Shown: positions 47,905 to 60,965, numbered from the stretch's first letter. The stretch: 64,000 nucleotides of DNA from Apostichopus japonicus (GCF_037975245.1 NC_092581.1:16619303-16683302); one strand, 5' to 3'. Made by a program: numbers and translations. Notes: generated by a model from the sequence alone, not told the origin.

Positions 47905-50900
47905 ATTCTATAACGAGTTCATCTCTGTAATTGTGTCTGTTCTTATGTTAACACAGGACGATGGCATGACCTTCATTTTTCACTTGCAAGGAAACGAATA
48001 TATTGAAAATCTAGACGTTTATCTCATGTTTAATTTCAGTTTTAGAACCCAATGGCCTGCAGTACCCCGTTAATAATTTCAACAACATCCGTCTACCGCA
48101 CTGTGGCATCCGAAAGCGGCGGATATATAGGTTATGCCCGAGTACATATCTACAACAAGTCTTCGTGCGAAGTACCCAAGAAGCTTGCATGTAAAAGACA
48201 TTGAGAAGATTCGATCCTTCCAAGACAATGAAGACCCAAACTGGAAACAGCTTAAATCAAATAACCTAGACCTACATATTGTAAAAGAAAGACTTTTGTC
48301 TACAACCAGAAAACAAACGGGAGAACACTACGAGTAAATAGTCTTCAAGCTGAACTCATAAATCATTTAAATGTGTTATACTTGTTGTTCGTTGTACTTT
48401 AGTCTCTTATTTCTGACAAATCAAATCTACAAAGTCATACACGGTATTTGCGGTTGTGCATTTATATTTACTGCGTTTGCTGATCATTTGGATACATTTG
48501 AGACATTTCACAACTTGTAGGATACATTTGATAGAGTATTACTTGATTTGCTACGGGCACATACATCTTAAATCTTTTACCTCTATATATCTCCGCCAGC
48601 ATGGTTTCCTCTTGGAATTCATTTATTTAAAAGCTTTTTCGAGTTTTCATATTTTTCTTCATACAATCAGCCGCCTTTACATCAAAGCCTGATCTAATGT
48701 CTTAGACATGAGTTCATTGGCTGGATTCGATCATCATTTGCACTTTTTTCACCTCTCGAGTCTATCAATGGGGAGATCTCTTTGTCCATTAAAGTAAGCT
48801 TAACGCATTTGAAAGAAAGTTTCCTTAAACTGCCAGCAAAAGAAATTAACTTTGATGATGTCATTACGGCCTACCAGGGAAAGGACGTCTTATGTAGCCT
48901 GCAAAACGCTCGGCTAGATGAATGTCCGTCGACTGTTATGCTGTTGTTATCATGTTACGTACGCCAGGATTTACGCCCTGCAGTATTGCGCCAGGGCTGC
49001 GCCATGATTACACGAGGGTTATGCCAGGGCCATGACACCCGGACAACGCCATGCAGCGTTATTAGTATGATTATTTAACACATATTAAAGCGCTTTGATT
49101 AACTAAACAAAAACCTTTCCTGTAGATCCGTTCGAATTACCGATGTTCGGACAGTTTTCTCTTCTTTTCCAAAGAGGTGCAAAAAAGCTGGTCATGAACC
49201 TCATGTGTCGGTAACCTCAGCAGCTCTGGGATCTGCATCAACATTTTAACACATCCGTTGTGGCATTCATGCAGTTATACAGTTTCTCCTGTGATAGCGT
49301 GGTTTATTGATGAAATATGATTATTCCGGAAGGGGGGGGGGGGGGAGGTATGCCGCAATAATGTTGTTCAGAGCGGTAATAATTTTCAAGAGGTCTAAGC
49401 AGTTTATTACGTGAGATCTTAAATTATGTTCCCATTTGGTTCCATCACAAAGAGCCTCTAGAAAATGATTCATGACATTCCTATGCTTTTCAGGAGATTA
49501 AGCGCACCCCACCTAACCCATGATTCAAGAAATGCTCACTAAATGGACTTGTTGTCGGTAAATAGCACGTTCAACACCACTGTACATTGGACGGTCTAGC
49601 TTCTAGCCCCTAGCCCACCAATTCAAACCTGTTTTCCCGGGGGGGGGGGGGGAGAAGTTACACTGCAACGCCCACTAGATGCTTAACCCTAGTATGCCTA
49701 CAACACTTGGTAACGATGTAATTGTTTTATTTAATTATTTTTTATTATATCCATTATCCAGCCTGTATATGATAACCGAGGCGAAGAGGTTTATTTCGGG
49801 CACTGCACTGCAACTTTGTGATAACACAAAGCGAGATATTACATTACGCCTGAGCCTGGCTTGTGCAACACCGATGGAATGGGCTAGTGTATAGATTATT
49901 TTCATTTTAACACTTATGTAGCCACGGAAACACGCACAATAAAAGCTATAATTATATATAGCCATACTGAAACTAAACTGCCTTGTTTAGTTCAAAACAA
50001 TACTTTGTGTTAAATGATATAAATGTAATATAGGTCCATGTAATTGAAAACACAGCCTGCACACTGTGAATGTAACATCCAGTTATATAGCAGTGTGCTG
50101 CCAAGTATAATCAATGGATATATATGACTTTCACCTAACAAGAATGTGACTCAACTGTATTGTTGGTGCAATTTTAAAGAATATCGCCCATGTATAATTA
50201 TTTCAGATGTATTTCAGGTCAACATTTGTTACGTCACCCCTATATGACTTTTAACCTGTATACAGGTCCGGATAACATGAATGCCGTTTCATCAGTATAC
50301 CTTGCGAAATAAATATGAATTAATTTACTGTCCATTCTGGCAGATTTGTACAAAATCTTTTACGACTTGTGGTACATCTTCAAACACAATCAGCGAAGGC
50401 AAAATATGTTGAGTTTGGGTTTACAAGTTGACAAACTTGTTAATGATCTGTGGTATCCAATTGATATTACATATTGCCAGCATTACATATTGTAATATCC
50501 AACATACCAGCGGGGTGATGCCAACACTGTTTACTTGTTTACATGAATAATTCTACCGCATCTTGTCGTGTTTATGGATCATGTGATGGAAGAGTTCTTA
50601 TCTATCGAAATCATAACAAAGAATGAATCATTATATCAACAAATGAATCATCCACTCACATCACTACCTTGCGCTTTGGCAAAGCACGTTGGCACGAATC
50701 GAGATCATGAGCAGCATATGAATCTACGGGACGCCAAATGAGCAGTAAGGTGTCGTCGATAAGTCAAACATCGACATTGCCAACTTCTCTCTGCTAAAGA
50801 AGGATTCACGAAAGATGTATTGCCGCATGCTGAAGTAAACGCTTGGTTGTAAAAAAAGGCATAAACAAAATCGATAGGAGAATCAGCGGGACTAATAAAC

Positions 50901-51339
50901 ATTAACAATTGGGCGATTTATGCTTGAATATCAAGATGGCGAATCTCTTATATTGTAACTGCTGACGTGAAGACCAGGGATTTGTTATTGTCAAGGCGAT
51001 ACCTCTTAATCACCTCTTAAATATATGGCAGGCCAAGTTTTACCTGAGAGATTGTATGTTTACATTTGCAGCTCGACCGGAGCTCCGGCTGCCAAGTCAG
51101 ATGGGTAGTTTTCTCGTTAAGATCATAGAAATGCTTATAGGAATCAGCCGATGGTGTAAAGTCTATAGACTACCATTGCAAATATAGTACATTAATTTAA
51201 TGGAACCGACGCATTTGAATGAGGGAATATTTATCACAGGTACAAAGACAGACACTGTGTGTAAGTGTACGGTATGTATCTAAATCAAATGTTTATGGTA
51301 AACAATAAACCATTGTACTTTCAGGGCATACAAGCCCGT

Positions 51340-51372
51340 GGGGACTGGAGGGGGTGGGGGTGGGGGTGGGGC
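51340..51372. other. G-quadruplex-prone tract
   Basis: GGGGACTGGAGGGGGTGGGG followed by two more G-runs: five runs of at least four G within 33 bases. Confidence 0.6.
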
Positions 51373-51525
51373 AACACTAGAATATTTGCTCAAAGGAGAA
51401 CTGTGAGAGTATTCTCTTTCTGATATGCATTTTTGTGGTTGAAATTACGACGAAAATAAATAATTAATCTCCCGGGGGTTTCGTTCCCCCCCCCCCATTA
51501 CGGGTCTCTATATTTCTGTCTCCAC

Positions 51526-51558
51526 CTGTCTGTCTGTCTGTCCGTCTGTCTGTCTCTC
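51526..51558. repeat. (CTGT)n microsatellite
   Basis: CTGT repeated about seven times with one CCGT interruption. Confidence 0.9.
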
Positions 51559-52024
51559 GCCCTTGAAGGTCCCTGCACTTCCGGCCAGTAATAGTTTCAC
51601 CTCCAATAAATACGCAGCTCTCTTATTTCTTATATTTGCGTCTGAAATAGCCAAGTCAAAAACTGAAGGAAGCTGAGCCACACTTAACAATCACAACAAA
51701 TTGTAAACATAAATCAGTTTAGAACTGGGTTTAGGAGCTTATGTTATTATGAAGTTTGCTATTAATTCATATTTTTACAGATGAAATATCTTGAAAACAA
51801 ATACGAACGTAGAAAGAAGATTCAGCACTTAGTATACAATTAGCAGTCCACATATAGTACTGATCTTATGTAATATCATCACTACGATAACATTTCTTCC
51901 CCAGTATTCTCTCTGTAAAGCTGCAGTTTGGCTTACCCTCCAACATGTCTATATATGTTATTTAAATTCTCACACAGTTGGATACATCTTCGTCTAGGAG
52001 ATCTATCTATGGTGAATTTAGGTG

Positions 52025-52337
52025 AATGCAGAAAAGTTGATTTTTTATAAATATTATTTCGTTCGTGATTTTGTTTTTTGTCGTTTGCAACCCTTTGAAG
52101 TCTTGCCTAAGTGTATCATTCCGGTGCCTTTTGTACCACAAAGTAAATCTTAATCTATCACCTTAAGATGAAACACCTTCTAATTTTCATGTCCGCATTT
52201 AAATATTTATATTTATTTATAATATATTATATGTATATAAATTTATATATTTATTTATTTCTGAATGCAGAAAAGTTTAATTTTTATAAATAATATTCCG
52301 TTTGTGATTTTGTTTTCGTCGTTTGCAACCCTTTGAA

Positions 52338-52340
<3 letters not shown>
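52025..52340. repeat. Direct duplication of about 80 bp
   Basis: GAATGCAGAAAAGTT to CAACCCTTTGAAGT occurs at 52025-52102 and again at 52264-52340, with small changes. The spacer is AT-rich. Both copies contain GTCGTTTGCAACCC. Confidence 0.85.
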
Positions 52341-52398
<58 letters not shown>

Positions 52399-52403
52399 TA
52401 GAT

Positions 52404-52447
<44 letters not shown>

Positions 52448-52473
52448 TTATATGTATCTATTTATTTATATAT
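52339..52473. repeat. (TA)n microsatellite with TAAA/TTTA ends
   Basis: Two TA runs are joined by AAATAAATAAATAGATACAC and followed by TATTTATTTATATG. It directly follows the second copy of a duplicated 80 bp sequence. Confidence 0.95.
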
Positions 52474-53088
52474 CAAGACGAAATAGAGAATTGAAATTCA
52501 AGTCACTTTCGAAAGGTGCGGAGAAATGCGTTCCCCCTTTAAAGCAAAGTAAATTTTCCGAAACGAGTACAAGGCAAATTTGATGCTTTCAGTATATATG
52601 TTCGAATTTCGCTAGGTGAGGTGGGAATTAGGTCAAGGAATTCATAAAATAGACTGAATTCTCTTTAAGTAGGTCTCTGGTATTGGTTTTCGGGCGATTT
52701 TCTCGCAAACAACTCCTGCCTGCACTGTGTCCATTTATACAAATAGCCTAAGCAGATTGGAAGGGTAGACACGTCACAGCTGCAGTGATGAAAATCTCTC
52801 TCTCGGTGAAAATAACATTTTATGTGGGTCTCAGTTCATGATATACTTGGTTGAAAGAGACAGTTGTTATTTCTGTGATAATATTGGTACCTTTTATATG
52901 TTGTTATGTGTAGTATGAAATGGCAGCTAGGTAACCAAGAGTACTTTGGGAATTGACGATGAAGGGTGAAAGGACACCTCGTATGTGGATTAATAATATA
53001 GGTATACACCGTCTAAATCAATAATACAATGGGAGGTGGAAAGGGGGGGGGGAGGGGCGGTCCTCTGTCCCATTTGTTCCCTTTACAT

Positions 53089-53690
53089 TAAGGTGACCAG
53101 ACGTCCCCGATTTTCGGGGACAGTCCCCGATTACAGTGTGCTGTCCCCGATGAACAAGTGTCCCCGAAAATGTCCCCGATTCGTCAAAATGTTCAGGAAT
53201 TTCGAAAATATCCCACATTATTAGTAAAAATAATTGTAAAAACAAAATTCCGGGGAGTAATGCATCAGTAGAAAGGGTGTTTCCTCTCAGCTGAAGGTTG
53301 AAACGGTGAAAGCCATGCTGCAAGTCACAACCCATTTCAGTATTTCTTGTGTGGAATTCAGCAAAAAGCTTAGTAGCAGCAATGAAGTATTGATGAAAAT
53401 ACACTCTTCAGAGAAATACACTAAGACCAATTGATCACGAATTTATGACACTAGCACCTCAAAAGCTGTCAAAGAACCACGTTAATTTAAGTGAATTTCA
53501 TCTAAGAAAAAGCTAAATAAAATTGATTTAAAAAGTGCCTCTAAGTATTACCATTTTACATCTAAGCACCTGAGGCACTTGAAAAGTTTCAAAAGGGGAG
53601 GGGGACACCCCCTCCCCTTGACCCCTTCCACATTTTATAGTCACGCATAAAAATGTCCCTGATTCCAGTCAGGAAAATATGGTCACCTTA
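53089..53690 (+). mobile_element. hAT deletion derivative, exact 8-bp TSD
   Basis: The ends are TAAGGTGACCA and its exact inverted copy, with identical flanks CTTTACAT (53081-53088 and 53691-53698). The left subterminal region has repeated GTCCCCGA words on both strands, which look like binding-site clusters. The body keeps the broken C-terminal part of a hAT transposase on the plus strand. The N-terminal and catalytic parts are gone. Confidence 0.85.
53238..53434 (+). pseudogene. hAT transposase C-terminal (dimerisation) relic
   Basis: The plus frame at 53238 reads KNKIPGSNASVERVF, close to the SNAxVERVFS signature of the hAT-family C-terminal dimerisation domain. It meets a stop at 53292-53294. 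A frame shifted by one base then continues from 53291 with LKVETVKAMLQVTTHFS, the usual continuation of the same domain, to a stop at 53432-53434. The frameshift and missing Ser show that the gene is dead. It lies inside the 602 bp inverted-repeat element at 53089-53690, marking that element as a deletion derivative of an autonomous hAT transposon. Confidence 0.7.
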
Positions 53691-54372
53691 CTTTACATAT
53701 ACCCCTCTCCTTTAGATGCGTTACAGACTGAAGCTTTCGGGAGATTGCATGCATGGTCAAAGATTATAAAAGCGAAAAAAAAAATTAAGATGGAGAAATC
53801 TCTGAATATTGATGATTCAGTTTAACATGATGATTGTATATAATGACTGTTTAATGTTATTCGTATAAACGTCTACGATACCACAGAAGTTGTTTTCTGG
53901 GATTTTACCTTTTTATTTATTTTTGGCCGTGCTCTACCAATAGCGTCAATAACCGACTGATAAACGAAATCGAAATATTGCGGCTAAATGTTAACCTAAT
54001 CGATTTCAAGTTATAACAAGGGTTCGTAGCTCATATCAGGACCAAATAGTCATTGTATTTATGATCAAGATGCATTTATGAAGTAATATACTTCGCTTTT
54101 GCGTTGCCTTACTTACTCTCCTTTCCACATTCTCCTCTCCATTTACGAAATTCATTTTTTTTTGCAATAGCCTGACGATGTGTTCATACTCTGCTTTAGT
54201 TATTAATTTAAAGACCATAATTTGGTTCCCATGTACATGTAAAGGGCTAGGGTTAGGGCTTAATCTCCATTATAAGCTTTAGCAAACATTGGAACATCTT
54301 TGTGCACCCGCGCGCCTAGGTTCATGTAGTAATGATCTTGTCAAACTTATAGAAATACTAGTATTCCTACTG

Positions 54373-54460
54373 GTGTGTGTGTGTGTGGGGGGGGGGGGGG
54401 GGATATGTATGTGCGTACTGCCGTATGTATGTATGTACGTATGTATGCGTGTCTGTATAT
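54373..54460. repeat. (GT)n-(G)n-(GTAT)n compound microsatellite
   Basis: GT repeats pass into about 16 G and then into GTAT/GTAC repeats. Confidence 0.9.
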
Positions 54461-55200
54461 ATGTATAATGTACGGTATATGTGCATATATGCTACTCTGA
54501 ACTGTGACATAACGCATAACAGACTACCGACTCTCGACTTGATTTTAACGATCTTGCCTACGTGACGCTCTAGGCGTCTGCCTCCCACGAGTATCAGGAT
54601 ACAGTTTTATAATCCACTGGTATAAAACTCACCATGCACGTGAACTATATTTATCCTTTATTTATGTCAAGTTTTGAAACAAACCAACCTCACCTGCATG
54701 TCTGGTGAGTATTGTAACGATCTGTCTAACCGTATATGTCAATTTGCCGAGATGAAAGAGAAAAAGAAACTTGTGTATGAATGTTTTACAGTTAGGAGAA
54801 TATTGTTTTTAAGGTCGAAAAATGAAATTCCACCCAAAATATACTGTTGATAATACTGTTGATTATATTGTTGATAACACGATGGTTAGCGGCAATGAAA
54901 TGATTTGAACCTATAGTTCATCTCTTAGAATTCATAATGATATAAAGAGTGATATAATCCAACTCAAACGCAGCTTTAAAGATGAGTATCAAAATTAAAT
55001 TCCAGGAGAAATATTCAGGAGGTCATACATATAGATCGGATTTTAATTTCGGTCACATATTCACCAAGTGGTAGTGGTCTGATTATTGAGGTCTTAACAG
55101 CCACGAATTAGTCATTCGCTCCATTGTTTTAGGTGGGGTCTGATTAAAATGCAATCACTACACATGCAATGAGGAAATATTTCCATTCAGTCATTGCTAC

Positions 55201-57845
55201 CTTGTCACCCTTTGACGACAATGATGGTCAATACTAGCTTGCCCCCCCCCCCCCTTTGACGACACTGATGGTCATTACTAGCTTGTCACCCTTTGACGAC
55301 ACCGATGGTCATTACTAGCTTGCCGCCCTTTGACGACACTGATGGTCATTTCTAGCTTGCCATCCTTTTGACGACAATGATGGTCATTATACTAGCGTGC
55401 CACCCTTTGACGACACCGATGGTCATTACTAGCTTGCCACCCTTTGACGAAAATGATGGTCAATACTAGCTTGCCCCCCTTTGACGACACTGATGGTCAT
55501 TACTAGCTTGTCACCCTTTGACGACACTGATGATCATTACTAGCTTGCCACCCTTTGACGACACTGATAATCATTACTAGCGTTCCACCCTTTGACGACA
55601 CTGATGGTCATTACTAGCTTGCCATCCTTTTGACGACAATGATGGTCATTATACTAGCGTGCCACCCTTTGACGACACCGATGGTCATTAATAGCTTGCC
55701 ACCCTTTGACGACAATGATGGTCAATACTAGCTTGCCCCCCTTTGACGACACTGATGGTCATTACTAGCTTGCCACTCTTTGACGACAATGATGGTCATT
55801 ACTAGCTTGCCCCCCTTTGACGACACTGATGGTCATTACTAGCTTGTCACCCTTTGACGACACTGATGATCATTACTAGCTTGCCACCCTTTGACGACAC
55901 TGATAATCATTACTAGCGTGCCACCCTTTGACGACACTGATGGTCATTACTAGCTTGCCACCCTTTGACGACACTGATGGTCATTACTAGCTGTCATTCT
56001 TTGACGACACTGATGGTCTATTCTAGCCTGCCATCCTTTTGACGACAATGATGGTCATTATACTAGCGTGCCACCCTTTGACGACACCGATGGTCATTAC
56101 TAGCTTGCCACCCTTTGACGACAATGATGGTCAATACTAGCTTGCCCCCCTTTGACGACACTGATGGTCATTACTAGCTTGTCACCCTTTGACGACACTG
56201 ATGATCATTACTAGCTTGCCACCCTTTGACGACACTGATAGTCATTACTAGCGTGCGACCCTTTGACGACAATGATGATCATTACTACCTTGCCACCCTT
56301 TGACGACACTGATGGTCATTACTAGCTTGCCATCCTTTGACGACACTGATATTCGTTACTAGCTTGCCATCCTTTGACGACAATAATGGTCATTACTAGC
56401 TTGCCACCCTTTGACGACACTGATGGTCATTACTAGCTTGCCACCCTTTGACGACACTGATATTCGTTACTAGCTTGCCACCCTTTTGACGACACTGATG
56501 GTCATTACTAGTTTGCCACTCTTTGACGACAACGATGGTCATTACTAGCTTGCCACCCTTTGACGACACTGATGGTCATTACTAGCTTGCCACCCTTTGA
56601 CGACACTGATGGTCATTACTAGCTGTCATTCTTTGACGACACTGATGGTCTATTCTAGCTTGCCATCCTTTTGACGACAATGATGGTCATTATACTAGCG
56701 TGCCACCCTTTGACGACACCGATGGTCATTACTAGCTTGCCACCCTTTGACGACAATGATGGTGAATACTAGCTTGCCCCCCTTTGACGACACTGATGGT
56801 CATTACTAGCTTGTCACCCTTTGACGACACTGATGATCATTACTAGCTTGCCACCCTTTGACGACACTGATAATCATTACTAGCGTGCCACCCTTTGACG
56901 ACACTGATGGTCATTACTAGCTTGCCACCCTTTGACGACACTGATGGTCATTACTAGCTGTCATTCTTTGACGACACTGATGGTCTATTCTAGCTTGCCA
57001 TCCTTTTGACGACAATGATGGTCATTATACTAGCGTGCCACCCTTTGACGACACCGATGGTCATTACTAGCTTGCCACCCTTTGACGACAATGATGGTCA
57101 ATACTAGCTTGCCCCCCTTTGACGACACTGATGGTCATTACTAGCTTGCCACCCTTTTACGACACTGATGATCATTACTAGCTTGCCCCCCTTTGACGAC
57201 ACTGATGGTCATTACTAGCTTGCCACCCTTTTACGACACTGATGATCATTACTAGCTTGCCACCCTTTGACGACACTGATAGTCATTACTAGCGTGCGAC
57301 CCTTTGACGACAATGATGATCATTACTACCTTGCCACCCTTTGACGACAATGATGGTCATTACTAGCTTGCCACCCTTTGACGACACTGATATTCGTTAC
57401 TAGCTTGCATCCTTTGACGACAATAATGGTCATTACTAGCTTGCCACCCTTTTACGACACTGATGGTCATTACTAGCTTGCCACCCTTTGACGACACTGA
57501 TATTCGTTACTAGCTTGCCACCCTTTTGACGACACTGATGGTCATTACTAGTTTGCCACCCTTTGACGACAACGATGGTCATTACTAGCTTGCCACCCTT
57601 TGACGACAACGATGGTCATTACTAGCTTGCCACCCTTTGACGACAGTGATGGTCATTACTAGTTTGCCATCCTTTAACGACAATGGTGGTTATTACTAGC
57701 TTGCCATCCTTTGACGACAGTGATGGTCATTACTAAGCTCGCCATCCTTTGACGACAACGATGGTCATTATACTAGCGTGCCACCCTTTGACGACAGTGA
57801 TGGTCATTATACTACCGTGCCACCCTTTAACGACAATGATGATGT
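55201..57845. repeat. 37 bp satellite array with higher-order structure
   Basis: About 71 units of about 37 bases occupy 2.6 kb. A unit reads CCCTTTGACGACACTGATGG, then TCATTACTAGCTTGCCA. Variants differ at a few diagnostic places (ACACTG/ACAATG/ACACCG, GGTC/GATC/AATC, CTTGCC/CGTGCC, and an extra TT-AT giving CATTATACTAGCG). The same series of variants recurs in blocks starting near 55365, 55626, 56033, 56667 and 57000. That shows multi-unit duplications of roughly 7, 11, 17 and 9 monomers. The unit is not a multiple of three, so it does not encode a repeat protein. Confidence 0.95.
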
Positions 57846-57849
57846 CTAG

Positions 57850-58690
57850 ATATACATTAGGAATGAGTCTTCTAGACAGATCTGTTTCAATCTGTCTTAT
57901 TTCTCTCGTTTATTAATTCAAACCGTATGCTACGTAAACAACTTGTATATATGAAATAGCACGTACCCTCGATACCTCACAGAAGATGTATACCGTATGT
58001 CACATTATTGCACAGGAGTATGTGCAGTCAAATGATTTATCTATGATGAGATGAAAATATTCTCAACGAGGCACAGAAGCACGAACGCCATTTCATGTTG
58101 CAAATATTTTTGATGATTCCAATAATGTTCATCAATCATATTTGTCAGATTATAAAGTTGCAATCAGTTTTGGCTTCAATATTCTTATATTTCAAGAAAT
58201 ATACTGCAGTCTGCAGAGCATAATATGAAAATATATCTTGAATTAATTTTGTTTATCGTCTCCTGTTTCAATTTCTTTTCCTGTTTTATCTTAACTCTTT
58301 TCATTATGACTTCCAACTGTCGCTATCAGCTATAATATCGTCAATATATATGGAATAAATGCTCTCAATTGAATTAATGTTATAGTATAACCACAACACA
58401 GAGATAAATGGAACAAGAACAGCATAATAAAGGCAGAAGATGATCAAATTTATTAATTAGACTATACATATACGCTACAAGAACTTGACATGGAAGTAAA
58501 CTTCCTAGAGTTGTCTTTGATAAAACGCGGGCGATACCGACTGAGATAGAATTTTAAAGTTGGTTTGAGGACATTATGGTAAGTTTGGGAACGCGGAGTT
58601 GGACCATATATACCGACAATAACGGAACACATTGCATGGAGTGTATATCGCATAAAATTGTAGCCTAGGTCTGCGAATGATCAACGTGTC
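57850..58690. other. No gene recognised, spacer between two satellite arrays
   Basis: AT-rich DNA separating the 37 bp and 28 bp arrays. No frames of note outside the repeats. Confidence 0.5.
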
Positions 58691-58695
58691 ATTTT

Positions 58696-59046
58696 GTAAA
58701 ATTGATACGTGGCTAATCCATAATGTGAATTGATATGGGGATAACCGATAATGTAAATTGATATGTGGATAAATCGTTATGTAAAATGATATGTGGATAA
58801 CCCATACTGTTAATTGATATGTGGATAAATCGTTATGTACATTGATGTGTGGATAACTCGTTATGCAAATTGATATGTGGATAACCCATAATGTAAATTG
58901 ATATGTGTATAACCCATAATATAAATTGATGTGTGGATCACCCATAATTTAAATTGATACGTGGCTAACCCATCATGTAATTGATATGTGGATAACCTAT
59001 AATGTAAATTGATATGTGGATAACCCATCAATGTAAATTAATATAG
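58696..59046. repeat. 28 bp minisatellite
   Basis: About 12 units of about 28 bases, of the form GTAAATTGATATGTGG, then ATAACCCATAAT. Central units are more diverged than the flanking ones. The open frame through the tract on the minus strand is a by-product of the repeat. Confidence 0.9.
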
Positions 59047-59049
59047 GTT

Positions 59050-60590
59050 TACTGTTAGCATGTAAATATCACATGATGTGAGATTAGATGATGTTGTTGG
59101 ATATATAGTTGTATGGTACAGTAGGCCTATGTATATATCCCTTGATTTGCAACCACGTCATTGAGTGTGGAACAAAGTTAGACGTAATAATTTGTAATAT
59201 ACTTTCAGCACATGTGGAAGCTGTGCAAAATAGCTGTTAGTAGACTGTCACAAAGGCTATAGGGATACGCATCCTATACATACACTTTCACAAGTTGGTT
59301 AAGCGATTGTGAAAGAGAATATGGCAATCTTTGAAGCAACTATCCTATTAGTATAATTACTTCGTCTGTCTGTAAGATCACAAAATCATTCTTTGTCATG
59401 GCCGTAAACCGAGACAAGCTTTAGAAGATGAACTCTTATTGCCTAGAATGAAGATGAGGCCACTAAACTACTCTTTCAATCAACAAGTAAAGAACCAATT
59501 TAAAAGATGATATATTGCGGCACTCGCAAGCCGAAATAAATTAACTAAAGCGATGGATGATCATTCCTGGGTAATTTAAGCATCAAAATGGTGAATATTA
59601 TGCAACCCTACTGGTTTCAGGGACACTTTATAAATTAGAAGACATCCCAGTACTCCAGCAACTGAAAAACTGTAAAACGTACGATCAGTTTTTCTTATCT
59701 AATTTAGTTGTATACTTACATTCCAATGACACTTTATTCGAACGGAAGTTTATAATACAGGTTTGTTTTAGGAATATAGTAAGACCCTTAACCAGGCCAT
59801 AGTACCCTCCCATGCCCCCATATGTGCCATCTCAGTGTGCATAAAACCTTCAACAATACATGAGTATTGTCCCCCCCCCCCCCCCCACTTTAATTGTTGG
59901 TTCTCTGCCCACTCAGAATTCCAATCTTCGGGCCTACAGGTATTGCGGCACAACATATTTTAATTTCAAAGAATACCGACAAAATCCCACCCCTTTTTTT
60001 CCAGGACAATAACTACTTTCTAGTTCAGGTAAAGCCGCAAATGTATTTAAGATTAATAAAGAAATATATGTCTTGAGCTACCGTTGACGGTTTGAATCAT
60101 AAAAAGCATTTTTATACGTACCGGATAATGCTCAAACTAAAATATCGGCTGATTAAACTCCAATTAGTTGCCACTGAAGTAATTAAACTTTAATTAGTGT
60201 CTAATTAAATATTCCATTCAATTCAAATTTCGTCGCCCGGACATGTTACTATTAAATATAAATTTTCTGTCTTCCATTTATTAAATTTTAAGCTATTGCT
60301 TGTAAGGTGCATTTGTGTCTGATCATACTTTTACTATTGTGATACCACCCCCCACCCCTACCCCTCCCCTTCCCCTCCCATATTGTCTCCCTCTGGCAGC
60401 ATGTATACTAACATACAAATCCACTGAAAAAAGTTCAACATGAACTTGCGATGTATAGGTAAAACAGTGCGCCAGTTTTCACAGTTCATAAAATTTAAAC
60501 AAACATGGCGACAATGATATTACGAGATCGCCAATTGAAATTTTTCTGTTTCTTCTGCAGTAATGAGAATAATCATAATAATCTCTGGTC
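59050..60590. other. No gene recognised
   Basis: AT-rich, with a long C-run at 59871-59886 and CT-rich patches at 60347-60378. Confidence 0.5.
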
Positions 60591-60599
60591 TACATAATT

Positions 60600-60965
60600 A
60601 TAAAGCCGAAGCTGTAACTTGATCCGTGGCCATCTGGCGGGAAGAGCTTTCGGCCCCGCAGTTCATCTACCGTACGAATGATTTACGAGCATTTACGACC
60701 GGCCGCAGAAATTTAGTTTGGGCAGTAGTTCATCTACGGAATCGTGACGAGTTCAGATTTCCAGAACACGGCGCAGAATAATTGTCTCATAAACTCTCCC
60801 TTACTGTGTTTGTTGCGAGGGGAAAGAGAGAGAAGAAAATTATTAGAGCGATGAGGATCTTGCCTTTCGCCTTGCGTTTTGAAATGAAACACTAATGGGT
60901 TCTTTGTTTTCAGTTATAATGAAGGCTTCGGGAGGTGTCTCGTTATAGTTAACGGAGAGCTGGCT
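60600..60965. other. GC-richer island with acceptor-like end
   Basis: Two copies of AGTTCATCTAC lie at 60659 and 60727 in a CpG-containing stretch. A good acceptor (TTCTTTGTTTTCAG) ends at about 60914, followed by TTATAATGAAGG and a frame of nine codons. It looks like a regulatory or 5' UTR region but codes for nothing I can name. Confidence 0.3.

Larger units (their letters stand above)
48340..52020. other. No gene recognised
   Basis: AT-rich, with G-homopolymers at 49332-49345 and 49640-49652 and short unrelated frames. The frame at 48782-49078 encodes nothing familiar. Confidence 0.5.

Noticed and set aside
48134-49078. Two frames of 67 and 98 codons
   Set aside because: Peptides are unrecognisable; the second has no ATG and contains short GCGCCAGGG-like repeats. 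Not enough to call genes.
54240-54275. Telomere repeat at GGGCTAGGGTTAGGGC
   Set aside because: Only two to three units; chance.
55201-57845. CRISPR array
   Set aside because: Units are contiguous 37-mers without unique spacers, in a eukaryotic context; this is a satellite.
58574-58945. 123-codon Tyr/Ile/His-rich protein
   Set aside because: It is a by-product of the 28 bp minisatellite, which shifts frame each unit.
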